DNA of 64,000 nt from Adiantum capillus-veneris. Taxonomy: Eukaryota > Streptophyta > Polypodiopsida > Polypodiales > Pteridaceae. The stretch's first letter is position 1; each line of letters begins with the position of its first letter. This document shows positions 1-12,074 of this stretch, piece by piece. The notes under the pieces were generated by a model. It had not been told where the DNA came from. It worked only from the letters and a program-made list of their open reading frames with translations, and ran no database searches. A program made the translations under genes and the position numbers. Where the stretch lies: positions 78,819,884-78,883,883 of the forward strand of contig CM043944.1 in the NCBI GenBank assembly GCA_014529385.2, given 5' to 3'.

Positions 1-866
1 GTAGTCACAAAAAGCGGTGATTTCAGAGTTGACAAAGCACAAAGTGATGCCGGCATGACCAAACTTGACCAAATTCAATTTAGGACTTGTATTAGATGTA
101 TGAAACATGTCTAGGTCAAAATTGGTAGGTTTTGCAAAGATTTTTTAACAGTGTTGTAAATAATCACGATTATTTACTTTTGCATCAGTTTTTCTTGGAA
201 ATCGTTACTTGATCTCACCTATCATGTGTACACACCTATTACATGCCAAAAATCAAGTATGAGCCAAAATGACCACCCATTACTTGTAAAATTGTAAAAA
301 AACGCAAAGAATTCTGTGCAAGCCAAAATTTGGGTTATGGATAACATTTCTTGATCCAAATCACTTCATATCTCATACCCAAGGTCCATACAATTTCTAG
401 AACCAATTTGTAACAAAAAATGTCAATTTTGGAAGAAAAGTTAATAATCGCGATTTACTTTCCGGTCAAAATTTGGGAATTTTGATATTTTGCCATCATA
501 CATCCAAAGTACATGATGTGTTAAGCCCACTAGCCAATTCTGAATCAATTTGGAGTTCAAAATCTCAAATTTTCTCTATATCTATTGTTTCAGAGACCTA
601 AAGCCAAAATCTGGTACCATTTTCACCATGTGCATCCAAATGAGTCCATATTTCACTCAGAGCATGTATTTGGTATATACTTCAAGCCTATAAAGCCAAG
701 TTTGCAAAAAGTTGAAAATTTTCCTCAGTTGTAAATAATCACGATTATTTACTTTGGTTGTAAATTTTTGTTTTGACCACACACTTTTGTTCCTTGCATG
801 TTTTTATGTATCTTTGCTTGTTCAAAAATTGATTTGAAGCAAATTGAACCAAATTGTTAGCATTTC
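1..866 (+). other. Non-coding leader, probably the leader intron of an LTR element
   Basis: No ORF of note. The stretch is AT-rich and repeats a short motif of the form aataatcacgattattta (near 160, 450 and 735). It ends in a good splice acceptor (ttagcatttcag, to about 866), directly before the first readable frame of the element. A splice donor of the matching kind (CGCAG/GTAAGAG at 4360) occurs in the LTR-like sequence downstream, so I infer this is the 3' part of a leader intron. No primer-binding site was found within it. Confidence 0.35.
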
Positions 867-3800
867 AGGCTAAAGGACATTTTAGAGACCTTATCCACAA
901 ACAAGTGGAAGAGCCAGCCTGTTTGTATCACCAACACTTCCATTTATTAGCAAAAAGACCACCAAGGTACACTACACCAAATCACGCCGTGGCCACCACA
1001 TTCACTCAGGTTCTCAAGTCGACAACAAGGCAACCCGTGGACCACTGCAGTATGTCTTGACAACCTTGAAGGCACCAAGAAGGAGGGCAAAATCACGTAC
1101 TTGGGTGTGCCAGAGGTCTTGACTAGAATAGCATATCATGCCATCGGCATGGCCGACAACCTACCTCCTGATCCAGATCAGAATACATGGATATTGGCAG
1201 CACAACCCTCTCCAAGAGCTACAAGGTCATGTAAAAGATCATATAAATCTGATGAAGATTCAGGTGACAGCTCGCCGAAAAGGCACAGCAGCGAGAGCTC
1301 TGACAACGAAAAAAAGAGGATCAAGAGGAAAGCTGTGGCCGCACACGAAGAAGAACCAGCTCAAAAACAAGCACGCTTTGAAAGAGAGAAACATGTGTAC
1401 CAGCGCAGTAGGCAAGCACAAGGAAAGGACCAAGAAAAATGTGTACTTGCTGGACTTAAAGGCCCTCAAACAAAGCATCATACAAGAGAAGAAACTGAAG
1501 ATCCAACAAAGCGTTTAAAAAGAATGTACCAAGAGGCTGAAGCTCTAAAGCTGAAGGAGGCAAAAGAAGCTACTAAGAAAGCCAAGGAGGCGGAAGAACA
1601 AAGGCAAGCCGAGGAAACGGCTAGTGATCTCCCTGATCCACCTCACCGCCTACAGAACAACAAGCCCATCCCACGCCTAGCCCGCCACCATCACTTGCAA
1701 GCAAAGACACCAATACAGAAGTGGAGCCTGAGAAAGAGAAAGACTATGAGTCCACCCAACAAACAGAATCTGCACAAGAAGCTGACCATCCCGACGGACA
1801 AAAAGAAAAAGAAGGCGAGCCGGAACAGGAGAAGGCCACAAAAGATACTCAAAAGCCAGAAGAGGAAAAGGCAAGTGGATCTGAACAAGAGACTGATAAA
1901 GAAGCAGGTGCAAAAAAGTAGTCTACCATTGCACTTGAGAAAGAACCCGAGCCAGAGAAGGAAGAAAGGCTGGCACGTGAAGAGACATCAAGGTCTGATC
2001 CAACACCATCTATTTCCACTCAAACAGAAACTGCCGAGGCATCAAAGCCTCAGGATACCCAAGAAGAAGACCAACCATCTACCTCTACACAAGAACCACC
2101 AGCAGTTACGACGCAACAAGAAGCCACACATGAGGCTGCAGGCACATTCCAACTGGCAAGACAGGAGGAGTGGCAGTCAAACGACGAGATAATCATCCAA
2201 GTCAATGAATATGCACGGCAGATGCATGAAATGACGGAGAGACTCCGCTCAGCAGCACTAAACCGTAGCACGAAGGTCAAAGAACTTAAAATGGTGATCG
2301 ACACTCTACAAGGAGAGTTAGAAGACAGGATGACTGTCATCATCGATCTTCAAAGGCAGGTGCAAGAGCTGAAGGCAGAAGCGGAACAACATCAGTTAGG
2401 CCAAGATAGGCAACAAAAAGAAATGGAGGAGTTAGGTGATCTACTCACCAAATTATCTGATGCCTGCAAAGCAAAAGACCATTAGCTGACAGAAGTTATG
2501 AATGAACTTCTTACGACATCTCTGTCAGCTCAGAAAATTCAGGTGCAATTAGATGTTGCCAATGCTTCTCTGCAATATTCTGAACAACGGATCAATGATC
2601 ATGCAATTTTCTTATGGCAAATCAGAGAAAATCCAGTCGTGGCCTCGATCAAAGGAGTTGACTAAGTGTACAAAGCACTCGAGAAAAAAAACAAAGACCT
2701 TGAATTGGAATTAAAGCTAGAACAATCATAGCGTAGGGACTGGCACTGATGCGGGTTCAAAGAGAGGAGGAGCTTCTAAAGGAGATAGCAGAACTTATGC
2801 GAATCAATCAATTCCTCAGAGATGGGAAACCAGACACGCAGAAAGGGGCAGACACTTCAGAACCGCCACAGATAGACATACCCTCGGTCTCGTTTGCTGA
2901 GTTTGAGACACAGTCAATAGTAGAGCCGATGGTGATGAAGATTTTCAGATTAACATCACGGATGAAGACACAGTGCTAATGGTCCAGCTGTCAAAAGCTG
3001 AAGAAGATGCACTGAAGGAGAGGATCACCCTAGAGGTGGATGAGCAGTGGAAAGTCGCAATGGATTGGGACTTGAGAGTTTTACACTCTGTCAACGTCAC
3101 TCAACTCACTCCCAATTAGATCAATGCGCAATCGCATCAACAATCCCTGCCATACCCTCTCATCAAAGTGGAACTATTACAGGTGAAACAAAGGTTGTAC
3201 AAGGATATGCAAGAAGATGGCATAGATAAAGACCACCCAAAGTGGAGGTTAAGCTGATTGAACAAGAATCCAAGATACCTGATTCTGTTCACAAGAGCAT
3301 CTGCAGCCCTTCAAAGAGATCCAACCTTCTGTCTTGTACCTAGAGTAAGGACATGGCAAGCGCATGAAGCACTGCAAAAGAAGAGGCCAACTTGGCTTAA
3401 CTTCCCCAGGCTGCCAGCTCCAGAGAGAGGACAAGCGACAGAGGAATACATGGTGAAAACCCTAACGGGCACCATGTCTTTCTTCAAGAGTCTACTAGAT
3501 CTCTCTTGCGCTATGTTATATAAAATCTGCAGAATGTTGCTAACATGTATACAAGTTTTTAATGAGCCTGAGAAAACAGGAGCCCCATGGCTATCATTCT
3601 TGGAAGGAAACAAAGGCTTATGCTACGATCTGAGTGGGCAGCCTTTAGAAGAAGTCCTTTATACAGATTCTCTGCCAGATGTATGTTCTTGCCATTGAAT
3701 AATATGCTAGCCTTTGAAGAAGCTTTCTACATTGGATTCTTCACCTGGCAAACGAAGATATTTGCACCGATGATCAGCAACCTAACTTTCGAGTTTGTAG

Positions 3801-3949
3801 GCTACTCAGTGGTGGAGTTGAAGAATAAAGTAACAATGCAATTTTTGCAAGTTCCCGACAAAGAAAGAAGAATCAAATACCAGAAAGCACTGGATGCGCT
3901 AAAAGATCACCTCGCCGGCCGTCAACCCGAAGACTATTTCAGCCCATAA
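867..3949 (+). pseudogene. Decayed coiled-coil polyprotein of an LTR element lacking visible RT
   Basis: Three main readable segments are separated by stops and frameshifts. Segment 1 (about 1040-2190) reads LGVPEVLTRIAYHAIGMADN followed by a very Lys/Glu/Arg-rich, low-complexity stretch. Segment 2 (2222-2485 and 2749-2979) is heptad-like coiled coil (KVKELKMVIDTLQGELEDR). Segment 3 (3258-3949) is more globular, with tryptophans and aromatic residues, and finishes with a clean C-terminus ending EDYFSP at 3949. No zinc knuckle, protease DSG, RT YxDD or integrase motif is visible. A purine tract and LTR-like sequence follow within 40 bases, so it looks like the sole or last ORF of an LTR-bearing element. 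I do not recognise the family. A gag-like or accessory protein is possible. Confidence 0.5.
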
Positions 3950-3975
3950 AGCTGTGTCACGGGACGACACAGGCG

Positions 3976-4360
3976 AGAATGGGGGGAATGTTAGCAGCAA
4001 GCTAACACGGACATCATTTTTCGGAGTTCTCTTTGTAAAACATTTATTATTTTGTTAAATCAGGAATATTGTAACTCCTATTTTCTCGGATAAACTCTGT
4101 AATTAATGAGCCGGGGCTACAAGCTTCTAGATTGTATGAGCCAATCATTTTCCAGCTTTGGTAGAACTCCAGATTATTAGTTTTGACCACCCAAAAACCT
4201 TGACTAAGGTATAAAAGCCAATTTTTGTAAGTTTTTTATAAGTTTTTGGATAAGAAATACACAGTGTGAGCTAACGGCGTTCACTTCTCTCCTTCTCGCG
4301 CTTCCTACTCCCTCTCCGGTTGTCACATTGCAATTGCATTTGTTGCATTGCAATCGCAGG
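3976..4360 (+). mobile_element. Polypurine tract and LTR-like region with TATA box and splice donor
   Basis: A purine tract (gaatggggggaa, about 3977-3988) is followed at once by TGTTAGCAGCAAGCTAACA, as expected at the 5' edge of a 3' LTR. The first 19 bases form a small hairpin (TGTTAGC/GCTAACA). A TATA box (tataaaag) lies at 4210-4217. About 145 bases further on is a strong splice donor, CGCAG/GTAAGAG at 4360. Promoter plus leader donor is the layout of an LTR that drives a spliced transcript. I could not identify the second LTR copy in this window, so the 3' border is not fixed. Confidence 0.45.
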
Positions 4361-5070
4361 TAAGAGCTCTACGCATTGACGTAAGCCATTCACAATATTT
4401 TGTAGCTTTTGGCGTCGCTGAACCGCGGCCTAATTTCATCATAACTAGAAATTTACACTTTTAAATCAAAAACTAAGCATAGGCGGGGAATTGGGTCATC
4501 ATTGCTAAGCATTTAGATGCATTCTGGGTCGAAAACGACTAGGTCAAAAATCCACAACTGTTAATAATCGCGATTTTGGAACTTGACCTAAAGTGGGGTT
4601 TGAGACCATAAGCATGTGTGCTTAGGTCTTATAAACTTGTCCTAGAAGTTTCGTTACATTTGGATGTCATTTGATGCTGTAACGGATGTGATTTGTTGGC
4701 CGACAAGTGATTGGCTTTTGGTGATTTCAGTCACTTGAGTGTAGCCTGAGTTAGATGCGAGTTGTTCGAGAGATTGACAACCTATTGTAGCCTCTATGCA
4801 ATAGTCAAGTCAGCTTTGTCCCATGGTTTGAAAAATTAATCGTGGTTCTCGCTAATACTGTAATAAAATAGGATGGTGAGGTTAGACATGCGTCCCACAG
4901 TCTGAGACTGTGAGAGAATTAATGTTGTTTTTTAAAGTGTTTTCTAGTGCTTGAAGCTTCCATCTTCATTGCACTAGCTAGTTACTGAAGGAACACAAAT
5001 AATTGTATTGTAAAATGTCTCCCTTGATGGGGGAAACCTATAATACAAAGCCTTTTGGAGGGGGGACCGG
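4361..5070 (+). other. Leader-like sequence downstream of the LTR, then unassigned
   Basis: No ORF. A motif taataatcgcgattt at about 4560 is nearly the same as one at about 445 in the leader upstream of the polyprotein, and ggtgatttcag occurs both near 20 and near 4719. Leader sequence therefore seems to lie on both sides of the LTR-like segment. From about 4830 the sequence changes character and leads into the 5' LTR of the next element. Confidence 0.3.
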
Positions 5071-5287
5071 CTCCATATAAATCCAGTCCTCAGTTGTTGT
5101 CAATAGCTTAATTTCTCTCTCTCTTTGAAGTATTGTTCATGCCTATCTAACTAGGTGTTATGGTTTTTGTTTCTCTCTCCACCCAAGCTCTCTTGTTATG
5201 CTCATTAGAAATCTATTCTAATGAAATGCTCACTATGTTCATGCTATTTTCCACTACACACAAGTTACTAGGCCATTAAATGTTACA
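5071..5287 (+). mobile_element. Right part of the 5' LTR of a Ty3/gypsy element
   Basis: A TATA-like box (catataaat) lies near 5075. The segment ends in tgttaca at 5287, directly abutting a tRNA-Met primer-binding site. The left edge could not be placed: the sequence at the presumed 3' LTR (from 10930) does not visibly match it, so the pair is either badly diverged or mosaic. Confidence 0.45.
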
Positions 5288-5300
5288 TTGGTATCAAAGC
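5288..5300 (+). promoter_or_regulatory. Primer-binding site, initiator tRNA-Met type
   Basis: The sequence TTGGTATCAAAGC matches the usual plant retrotransposon primer-binding site TGGTATCAGAGC (complement of the 3' end of initiator tRNA-Met) with one change. It lies directly after an LTR ending in CA and upstream of gag. A copy with the same A substitution is found in the copia element at 59212. Confidence 0.75.
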
Positions 5301-5705
5301 ACAAGGTTTCTCTTTTCTTGCTCAAGAAGGGAGGTCCTCAAGCTAGCTATAAATGGTTAATATTATTAATTGCAATTGAGTAAGTAGAATAGGGATTTTT
5401 TAAGCCTTGCAGTGCGCCTGCCTTTGTGCAGATAACGAGGCATCACCATCGAGAGCTATGGTCTTAATATTGGAGTCCAATGGGGCTTGCCTACGGCTTA
5501 ACCACTATTGAGCTATTAGAAGCTTGACAGGAGTCGGTGCTATTTTGGTGTTGAAAGACCCTCTCTTCTACTCCTTGCAATTAATGCTATTCAAGCCATG
5601 GGTATAGTAGCTTGAGTGCTTTTCTAAAGGGTTAAAGAGGAGTAGCAACTAGGGCTTGAAGTGCTAAAGTACACCTAAAAAAGTTTACACCTAAAAGTTG
5701 TTAGA

Positions 5706-7303
5706 ATGGCTGACAATAGTAAAGAGAGTGAAATTGATAACTTTGAGTTTGCTAATGAGCAAGCTACTAATGATGCCCCTATGCTTGTTAACTACCTTGT
5801 TTCTAAGCTTCAACAAGCCATGGGCAATCCATCCCTCCAAAGTGAAGTGAAATGGCACCTTCGTGCTCATGGGATTCTCCAAGCTCCCCACCATGACCAG
5901 AGAGTACCTAGGAAACCTCCTTGTGAGACTTCCAAAAGAGGCCTCTCTCCGATTTGGGAAGAAGAAGAGGATCCATACGAAGGGCTCAAAAAGTTTCTTC
6001 TTAATGACGCATCTCCTTCCCAAATGAGAACTCAAGAGCCCCCACCCAAGGAACGAGAAAGAAGTGAGTCTCCTGCCACCTGGATGGAGATGGCTCCACG
6101 AAGACGGCACGCAAAACGCTCTCCATCACCTCCTAAATGGAGAAGACCATCACACACTTCTCCACACCATAATTCAAAGAGGGATGATAGAAAACAAGAG
6201 AAGAAAAAGGCGAGAAAGAGGTCACCCTCTTGTCCATCTTCTTTATCCTCTTTCTCTTATTATGAAGAAAGTGATGGTGCAGACAAGGAGGAACAAGGCA
6301 AGAAAAAGGCGAGAAAGAGGTCACCCTCTCTCCATCTTCCTCAAATTATTCATGTTAGAAGAAAGCGATGGTGCAACTTTTGAACCATCAAAAAGAAGGG
6401 GCCATAGGAAATCCTATGCCGCGTGGAAGAGGTCGTCCAAGCTCAAGAAGTTCAAAGAGGGAGAAAAGAGCATCTCTTTCCTTACCTACAATGGCACCTT
6501 TGGTGCTACAGACAAAGTCTTGGCCTTTATCCAACAATTTGATGCAACGTTTAGAGATGAGGGCTTCACGGAGTCCTCTAAGCTACATCATGTAGCTATG
6601 CACTTTCAAAAGTCCGCCAGGCAATGGTGGTCTAGCCTACGGGCAAATGGTGAAACTCCACGAACATGGAAAGCTTTGAGAGCTTCCATTATGAAGTAGT
6701 TTTCGGCTACCAATGCCAAAGACAAAGTACTCACCGAATGGCAAATCTTGAAGCTCTCTCCTTACAAATCCATTCACAAATATGTAGACAAGTTTTGGGA
6801 CTTACATCTCAAAGCCATTGTCTTCAAAACGATGGATTTTGGAGAGCAAAAACAATAATTTTGTGCGGACTTAATTAGAAATGGTGGAGTATGTCAACTC
6901 CCAAAGGCCACGCACCATATCTACAGTTATACACCATACTATGGTGGCTTCTAGAACAAGTTTCCAAACAGGGGCTAAGAGAAATCCTAAGCCCACGGAA
7001 AAAAAGGGCTCCAATGAGCCTAAGGGGAAGGACAATGTCCAAAAGTCTCCTAAGGGAAATTCCAATAACAACAAAGCTAAGGAGAAGGGAGTTTACACAG
7101 GAAAAAATAAAATCTCTCCTGAAGAGCTTGAGCGTTATCTCAAGGATAACCAATATTTCAAGTGTGGCAAGCAAGGGCATGCGTACCGTGCTTCTCACCA
7201 AAAGAACACCCGAATGGGCCTCCTAGAGCTACCTTGGTTGAAATCCAAGAAGAGGAAGCTCATCACAAAGGATCTCCTCTATGCCATGCTTCGGGAAAGG
7301 TAA
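5706..7303 (+). pseudogene. Gypsy gag pseudogene with degenerate zinc knuckle
   Basis: The ATG at 5706 follows the primer-binding site by about 400 bases. The N-terminal 200 residues are Lys/Arg/Ser/Pro-rich and include an internal duplication (KKARKRSPS twice, at about 6210 and 6310). A frameshift near 6370 leads into the Retrotrans_gag-like core at 6480-6700 (RQWWSSLRANGETPRTWKAL). A stop and another shift precede 6881-7303, a basic stretch with a knuckle reading FKCGKQGHAYRAS. Compared with CxxCxxxGHxxxxC, the first and last Cys are lost. Gag would form the particle and bind RNA. This copy could do neither. Confidence 0.85.
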
Positions 7304-7717
7304 GAGAACGTGATGCTTTTATTCTCTTTGACCCTGGTTCTACTCACAATTTTATATCCACAGAGCCACCAAGCTAGGCATCCAAGCCTACGAGATGGGA
7401 GATGTCCTACCCGCAGATGGTGCTTTCAAGGGGCAAGAAGCTTCAGTCCTCCCTTAATCGGGAAATTGAGGCTCCATGTCCAAAGCTATGTGGACAAAGG
7501 GGACTTCTTTATCTCTCCTCTCAAGCATGAGGACGTAATCCTAGGGGCACCATGGTTTGATTGCATGGTCTCCAATGTTAAATTCCCTGAAAGGAGAATC
7601 TACTTTAGGTTCAAGGAAAAAGATATGTATATGGATGCTAAGGAGTTGGGTAACACCATACCCATTGTACATACACAAGCTTTTAATAAGTCAAGAAAGA
7701 GCTCTATTTCCGTGTAA
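7304..7717 (+). pseudogene. Gypsy aspartic protease domain, degenerate
   Basis: The frame reads FILFDPGSTHNFIS at about 7315-7360, the retropepsin active-site signature, with Pro where Ser or Thr normally follows the catalytic Asp (DPG instead of DSG/DTG). The flap-side signature DVILGAPWFDC follows at about 7535 in a second frame. The segment ends in a stop at 7717. In an active element this domain cuts the Gag-Pol precursor. The Pro substitution and frameshift imply an inactive copy. Confidence 0.8.
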
Positions 7718-9282
7718 ATGATTTTTGTTAAAGATTCTGAAAATGAACCTAATGCTTTAGCAAAAGAAAATATAAACAATCACAAGGAATTAGAGTTATC
7801 CAATTTTCTCAAGGGGTTTCAAGATGTTTTTATTGACGACATCCCTTGTGAACTACCTCCTAAACAAGTCAATGATGACCATGCAAATGAGCTTCTTCCA
7901 GGAATTTCACCACCTAGAAAACTCCTTATAGAGTTTCTCAAGCTCAACAAGAGGAGATTATGCGGCAAGTGCATGAGTTAGTTGAAAAGGGCATGGTTAG
8001 GCCTAGCTCATATCCATTTTTTTCACCCGTGCTATTAGTGCAAAAGAAAGACGACACATATCGTATGTGTGTCAACTATAGAGCAATAAATAGGATCACT
8101 ATCAAAAATAGGTTTCTCATTCCACGGGAGACCTATTTGATAAGCTACAAGGGTCGACCTACTTCAGTAGAATTGACCTAAAAAGTGGCTACCATCAAAT
8201 AAGGATAGTTGATCAAGACATTGTAAAGACAGCATTTGGCACTACGTTTGGTCTTTATGAATATATAGTCATGCCTTTTGGCTTGACCAATGCACCAACC
8301 ACATTCAACCGCTTGATGAAGAAGCTATTTAGGCCTCACCAAACCTTTACTGGAGCGTTCTTTGATGATATTATCATCTACTCTAATTCATTAGATGAAC
8401 ACAAGCAAGACCTCCAGGTAATATTTTAAGTTCTACAAGAGAATAAACTTTATATTAATCAAAATAAGAGTGAGTTTTTCTTACAAGAGATTCATTATTT
8501 AGGTCACATTATCTCTCAAGATGGAATCCAAATGGATCCATCAAATCTAGAGGTAATAAAAGGATGGCCTAATCCAAGGAATATTCATAAACTAAGAAGC
8601 TTTATAGTTATGTGTGTATACTATAGATGCTTCATAGAAAAGTTCTCACTAATAGTAGGACCATTACATGACCTAACAAAAAAAAAACATTAGGTATACA
8701 TGGTCTACAAAAGAGAACAATGCTTTTGAAAAGCTTATCTCTCAACCTGTGCTTACACTACCGGATCTCTCAAAGTCATTCCAGGTCCAATCTGATGCTT
8801 GTGGTGATTGCCTTGGAGCTGTTTTGCTCCAAGAAGGGCACTCCATAGCCTATGAATGTCAAAGGCTCGACTCTGTTGAGCAAGATTTAGGCATATATGA
8901 AAAGGAACTCCTCGCAGTTCTATAGGCCTTAGACTCATGGAAGCACTATCTATTGGGGACTCCTTTCATTCTGCGAACTGATCACCAAAGCCTTAAGTAC
9001 TTCATGACGCAAACCAAGCTCTCCAACAAACAAATGAGATGGGAAAATTTCCTTTTGCAATTTCATTTTGATATTGCTCAAATTACTGGCAAGCATAATC
9101 AAGTAGCCGATGCACTCTCAGGACGGCCAAAAGTGATTGCAGTTTTCATAGCAACTCACAATGATCTATCTTCTATGATAGATGAGTATGCTATTGATCC
9201 CGATTTTAGAGATGTGATTTCATCCCTTGCACTAGGGAAGAAAGAGGAACCATTTACTTTACAATATGGTTATCTTCTCTAG
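7718..9282 (+). pseudogene. Gypsy reverse transcriptase and RNase H, broken
   Basis: The RT begins with the linker FLKGFQDVFIDDIP (about 7800) and continues ELVEKGMVRPSSYPFFSPVL, then VQKKDDTYRMCVNYRAIN (about 8040-8085). Shifted frames give DLKSGYHQIRI (about 8175) and the catalytic loop AFFDDIIIYS (about 8355-8385; the FxDD core is present). LGHIISQDGIQ follows near 8500. RNase H runs from VQSDACGDCLGAVLLQEG (about 8785) to FILRTDHQSLKYF and ends ITGKHNQVADALSGRP near 9125. Several stops and at least two frame changes interrupt it. Confidence 0.9.
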
Positions 9283-10060
9283 ATGGCAGTAGACTATGCG
9301 TTACTAACTCACTCCGTGAGAAAATAATGTATGTATCTCATGTCCTCCTTATGCGAAACATATTTCTATTGGCCTACGATGAAAGCAAACATACAAAAGT
9401 ATGTTTCTAATTGTGTGGTATGCCAAAAGACGAAGTTTGATAGAGGGAAGCAACCTCGATTGCTTCAACCATTGCCAATCCCTAATTCACCATGGTAGAG
9501 CATATCCATGGATTTTATCTTTGGATTGCCTAGGAATACAGGAATATGGACGATAGTAGACATGTTCAGTAAACAAGCTCATTTTATACCTGTCAAAAAG
9601 ACTATCAAAGCCCATCAAATGGCAACCCTCTTCATTTCACAAATCTTCAAGTACCATGGCTTGCCAATGTCCATAGTGTCAGATAGAGATCCTAGAATGA
9701 CCGGTAATTTCTGGAAGGGTCTCTTTGAGAATTTAGGGACAAGACTAAACTTCTCTTTGGCCTATCACCCGCAAACGGACGACCAAAGTGAAATAGCTAA
9801 CCTAGCAATTCTTGATCTACTAAAAGCCTATGTAACGGAAGTAGATCAAAGGTCCCAATGAGAGAAGTACTTACCCTTAGAGGAATATGCCTACAACAAC
9901 ATTGTACATACTTCCACGCGCAAAGCACCTTTCGAGGTTGAGAGAAGATCCAAAAGTCCCTTGCTACTTAAAGTACACGGGAAGATCTTTGTTGCAGATG
10001 AGTATAGCTGAGACCTACAAGAATTTTCCAAAAAATTAAGGATGCTATCTCTATCTCACA
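9283..10060 (+). pseudogene. Gypsy integrase, broken
   Basis: The zinc-binding C-x2-C is seen in CVVCQKTKF (about 9415). The DDE core follows: SMDFIFGLP (first Asp, about 9508), IVSDRDPRMTGNFWKG (second Asp, about 9675), then TDDQSEIANLAI (Glu, about 9780), where TDGQSE is usual. Stops at about 9300, 9497 and 9860 break the frame. Active integrase inserts the cDNA into host DNA. All three catalytic residues are still legible, but the protein cannot be made in one piece. Confidence 0.88.
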
Positions 10061-10256
10061 GCAAAGGCAAAAGGCTGTTGCTGATAAGCACATAAGAGCC
10101 CAAGACTTTAAAGAAAATAATTGGGTCTTCCTTAAATTTCCCAAGGCTTGATTAAGGCACATCACAGGCAAGAATCCTATAGGACACCAAAAGTACTATG
10201 CTAAGTTAGCAAGAAGGTACTATGGTCCCTTCCAGATTCTTAGACCAATCAATAAG

Positions 10257-10520
10257 ATGGCCTATCAACTCAAGTTGCCCAGTCATTGGCTCATACACAA
10301 TGCTTTCCATGTGAGCCTACTAAAGACTTACAACGAAGAGCCACCTCAAGAACCAACTATTGAAGACCCATCGGAGATCGAGGACCAAGAAGAGGTGCTA
10401 CAGCCCGAGTCCATTGTCCGATATGAAGACAAGGTATTAAGAGGTGGTAAGACTATCTGATGGTATCTTATTAAGTTTAAGAATTATCCTTTTGAAGATG
10501 CTAGATAGATGCCAGGCATA
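10257..10520 (+). pseudogene. Integrase C-terminus and chromodomain remnant
   Basis: The frame reads MAYQLKLPSHWLIHNAFHVS, the conserved end of chromovirus integrases, then an acidic linker (EDPSEIEDQEEVLQPESIV). After a stop comes YLIKFKNYPFEDAR (about 10463-10505), the typical chromodomain core (Y-L-x-K-F/W-K-x-Y-P). Chromodomains of this group steer integration towards marked chromatin. The domain places the element among chromoviruses. Two stops show that it is dead. Confidence 0.8.
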
Positions 10521-10929
10521 TAATTAAAGGATAACCTAAACCTTGTCAATGCTTACAATGCTTCCCTAGAGTAAGCAAATGTACAAATGTTTAAAATGAT
10601 CAAAGTTTTTGTCTTATAAGACTCTCTTTTTCTTTATTGTGTACAAATGTGAAGTAGTATGCATGCTTAGAATCAAGTTTGCGGAGACGACGTCTCCCAA
10701 ACACCAAGTAGAGCTTGTCACTCTACTATGGAATATTGATAGGACTAATGTGCAAACATGATTGCGGCAGCCTTATGCTCTCAAGCGCCAAATGGATTAG
10801 TCATCCATTCTGGAACTATATCGTAGGGTAAGATAGGGATCCTCTACCCGCTAGAAAAAGGACTAATGAATAGGATTTATCTTCTCTACCCCATAGTCGA
10901 GGACGACTATGATTTCAAGAGAGAGGTAA

Positions 10930-11301
10930 TGTCATAATAACTAATATCTAATTCTCATAGATGATTTTCTCATGTTAAACTGATCATTTAATATGGGGAA
11001 GTGCCAGGGGAGAAAAAGCTAGAATATTGGTTAAGCTGGTAGATCGGCCACAGTAGGGATCCAAAGGAGGGAAAATAGGGATCCAAAGGGGGGGACATCT
11101 GCAAAAGAGCAATGTGCAACAATGGGCTTTAAAGACCCTAAGGTTCAGCCCATTAAGACTTCCAAAATGCTAAGGTTCCAAAAATCAAAGGTTGTGTCCA
11201 ATGGTCAAGCCTAGAAAAATTGGATGCTTTGTGTGTGTACAAAAAGTCTTCATGATTCCTACATAGGAGGGGGTGGGCCCTGTAAGTAGGGGATGAGAGA
11301 G

Positions 11302-11353
<52 letters not shown>

Positions 11354-12074
11354 GCTTCCTTTACACAAAGGGAATGAGGGACACATGTCAGCTCCCTAGC
11401 CCAGATGCCCACAAGGTGCACTCAAATCCTATTTGATGGCCATGGAGGTGGACCAATGAGAATTAGGCTAGAGTAAATCTAGTTTAATTCATTTAAAACA
11501 ACACTTAAGAAAAGAACCAATAAGAATTAAGCTCTCTAAAAGACTGTTGGACAGTCTCCCAAGGGGTCCAATGAGCATTCAACAGCCCAATGGCTTGCCT
11601 GATTTCTATTGGCTAGGAGACAAAGGGGTCCAATGAGAGTTTAATTGCATTAATAAATCTCTCACAAAAGGGAAAAGGGGGACACATGTCAAAAGGCTAT
11701 CACTTATGCTTCTTAAATCCTATTGGCAAGCCTGGAGAGGTCCAATGAAGTGCCAACAAGAGGATTTAGCAAGAGGGGTCAGCCAAGAGAGAGAGGGGGC
11801 TGATTTTTCAAAGACATTATTCCACACACGCTCACACTAGCTCATGTGTGAAGCAAGAAGACTCTCTCTCTCTCCTTTTCAAGCTTTAGTGGAAAGCTTA
11901 TCACCTACTCCAAGCTTGTGAGAAGGGAGGCCTACACCAACAACTCTTGGCTTTGTGATGCAAATCCAACCAAGAGCCAAGATTCAATGCATGCTCATCT
12001 CCTCTACCATGCTAATTACTAAGCTATGCTATGCTAATATGAGTGATTATGTGAGGAGATGTACTTCTTTCTTG
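10930..12074 (+). mobile_element. Putative 3' LTR of the gypsy element and flanking sequence
   Basis: Sequence starting TGTCATAATAACTAATATC directly follows the purine tract at 10915-10929. This is the expected start of a 3' LTR. It is ORF-free apart from a (CA)n microsatellite. I cannot see similarity to the segment before the primer-binding site, so assignment rests on position alone. The right border is unknown; a CACTA end begins at 12075. Confidence 0.4.
11304..11352. repeat. (CA)n microsatellite, about 24 units
   Basis: Pure CA/AC dinucleotide run. The apparent Cys/Val ORFs over it on the minus strand are artefacts. Confidence 0.97.

Larger units (their letters stand above)
5288..10930 (+). 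mobile_element. Ty3/gypsy chromovirus, internal region, decayed
   Basis: From primer-binding site to polypurine-like tract (caagagagaggtaa, ending about 10929) the order is gag, protease, RT, RNase H, integrase and chromodomain remnant, which is the Metaviridae/chromovirus order. The internal length (about 5.6 kb) is normal for the group. Reading frames are broken by many stops and indels, so no intact polyprotein is encoded. The degree of decay suggests an old insertion. Confidence 0.9.

Noticed and set aside
10930-12074. Matching LTR pair for the gypsy element
   Set aside because: I could not see similarity between this segment and the sequence before the primer-binding site, so the two are not claimed as a pair.
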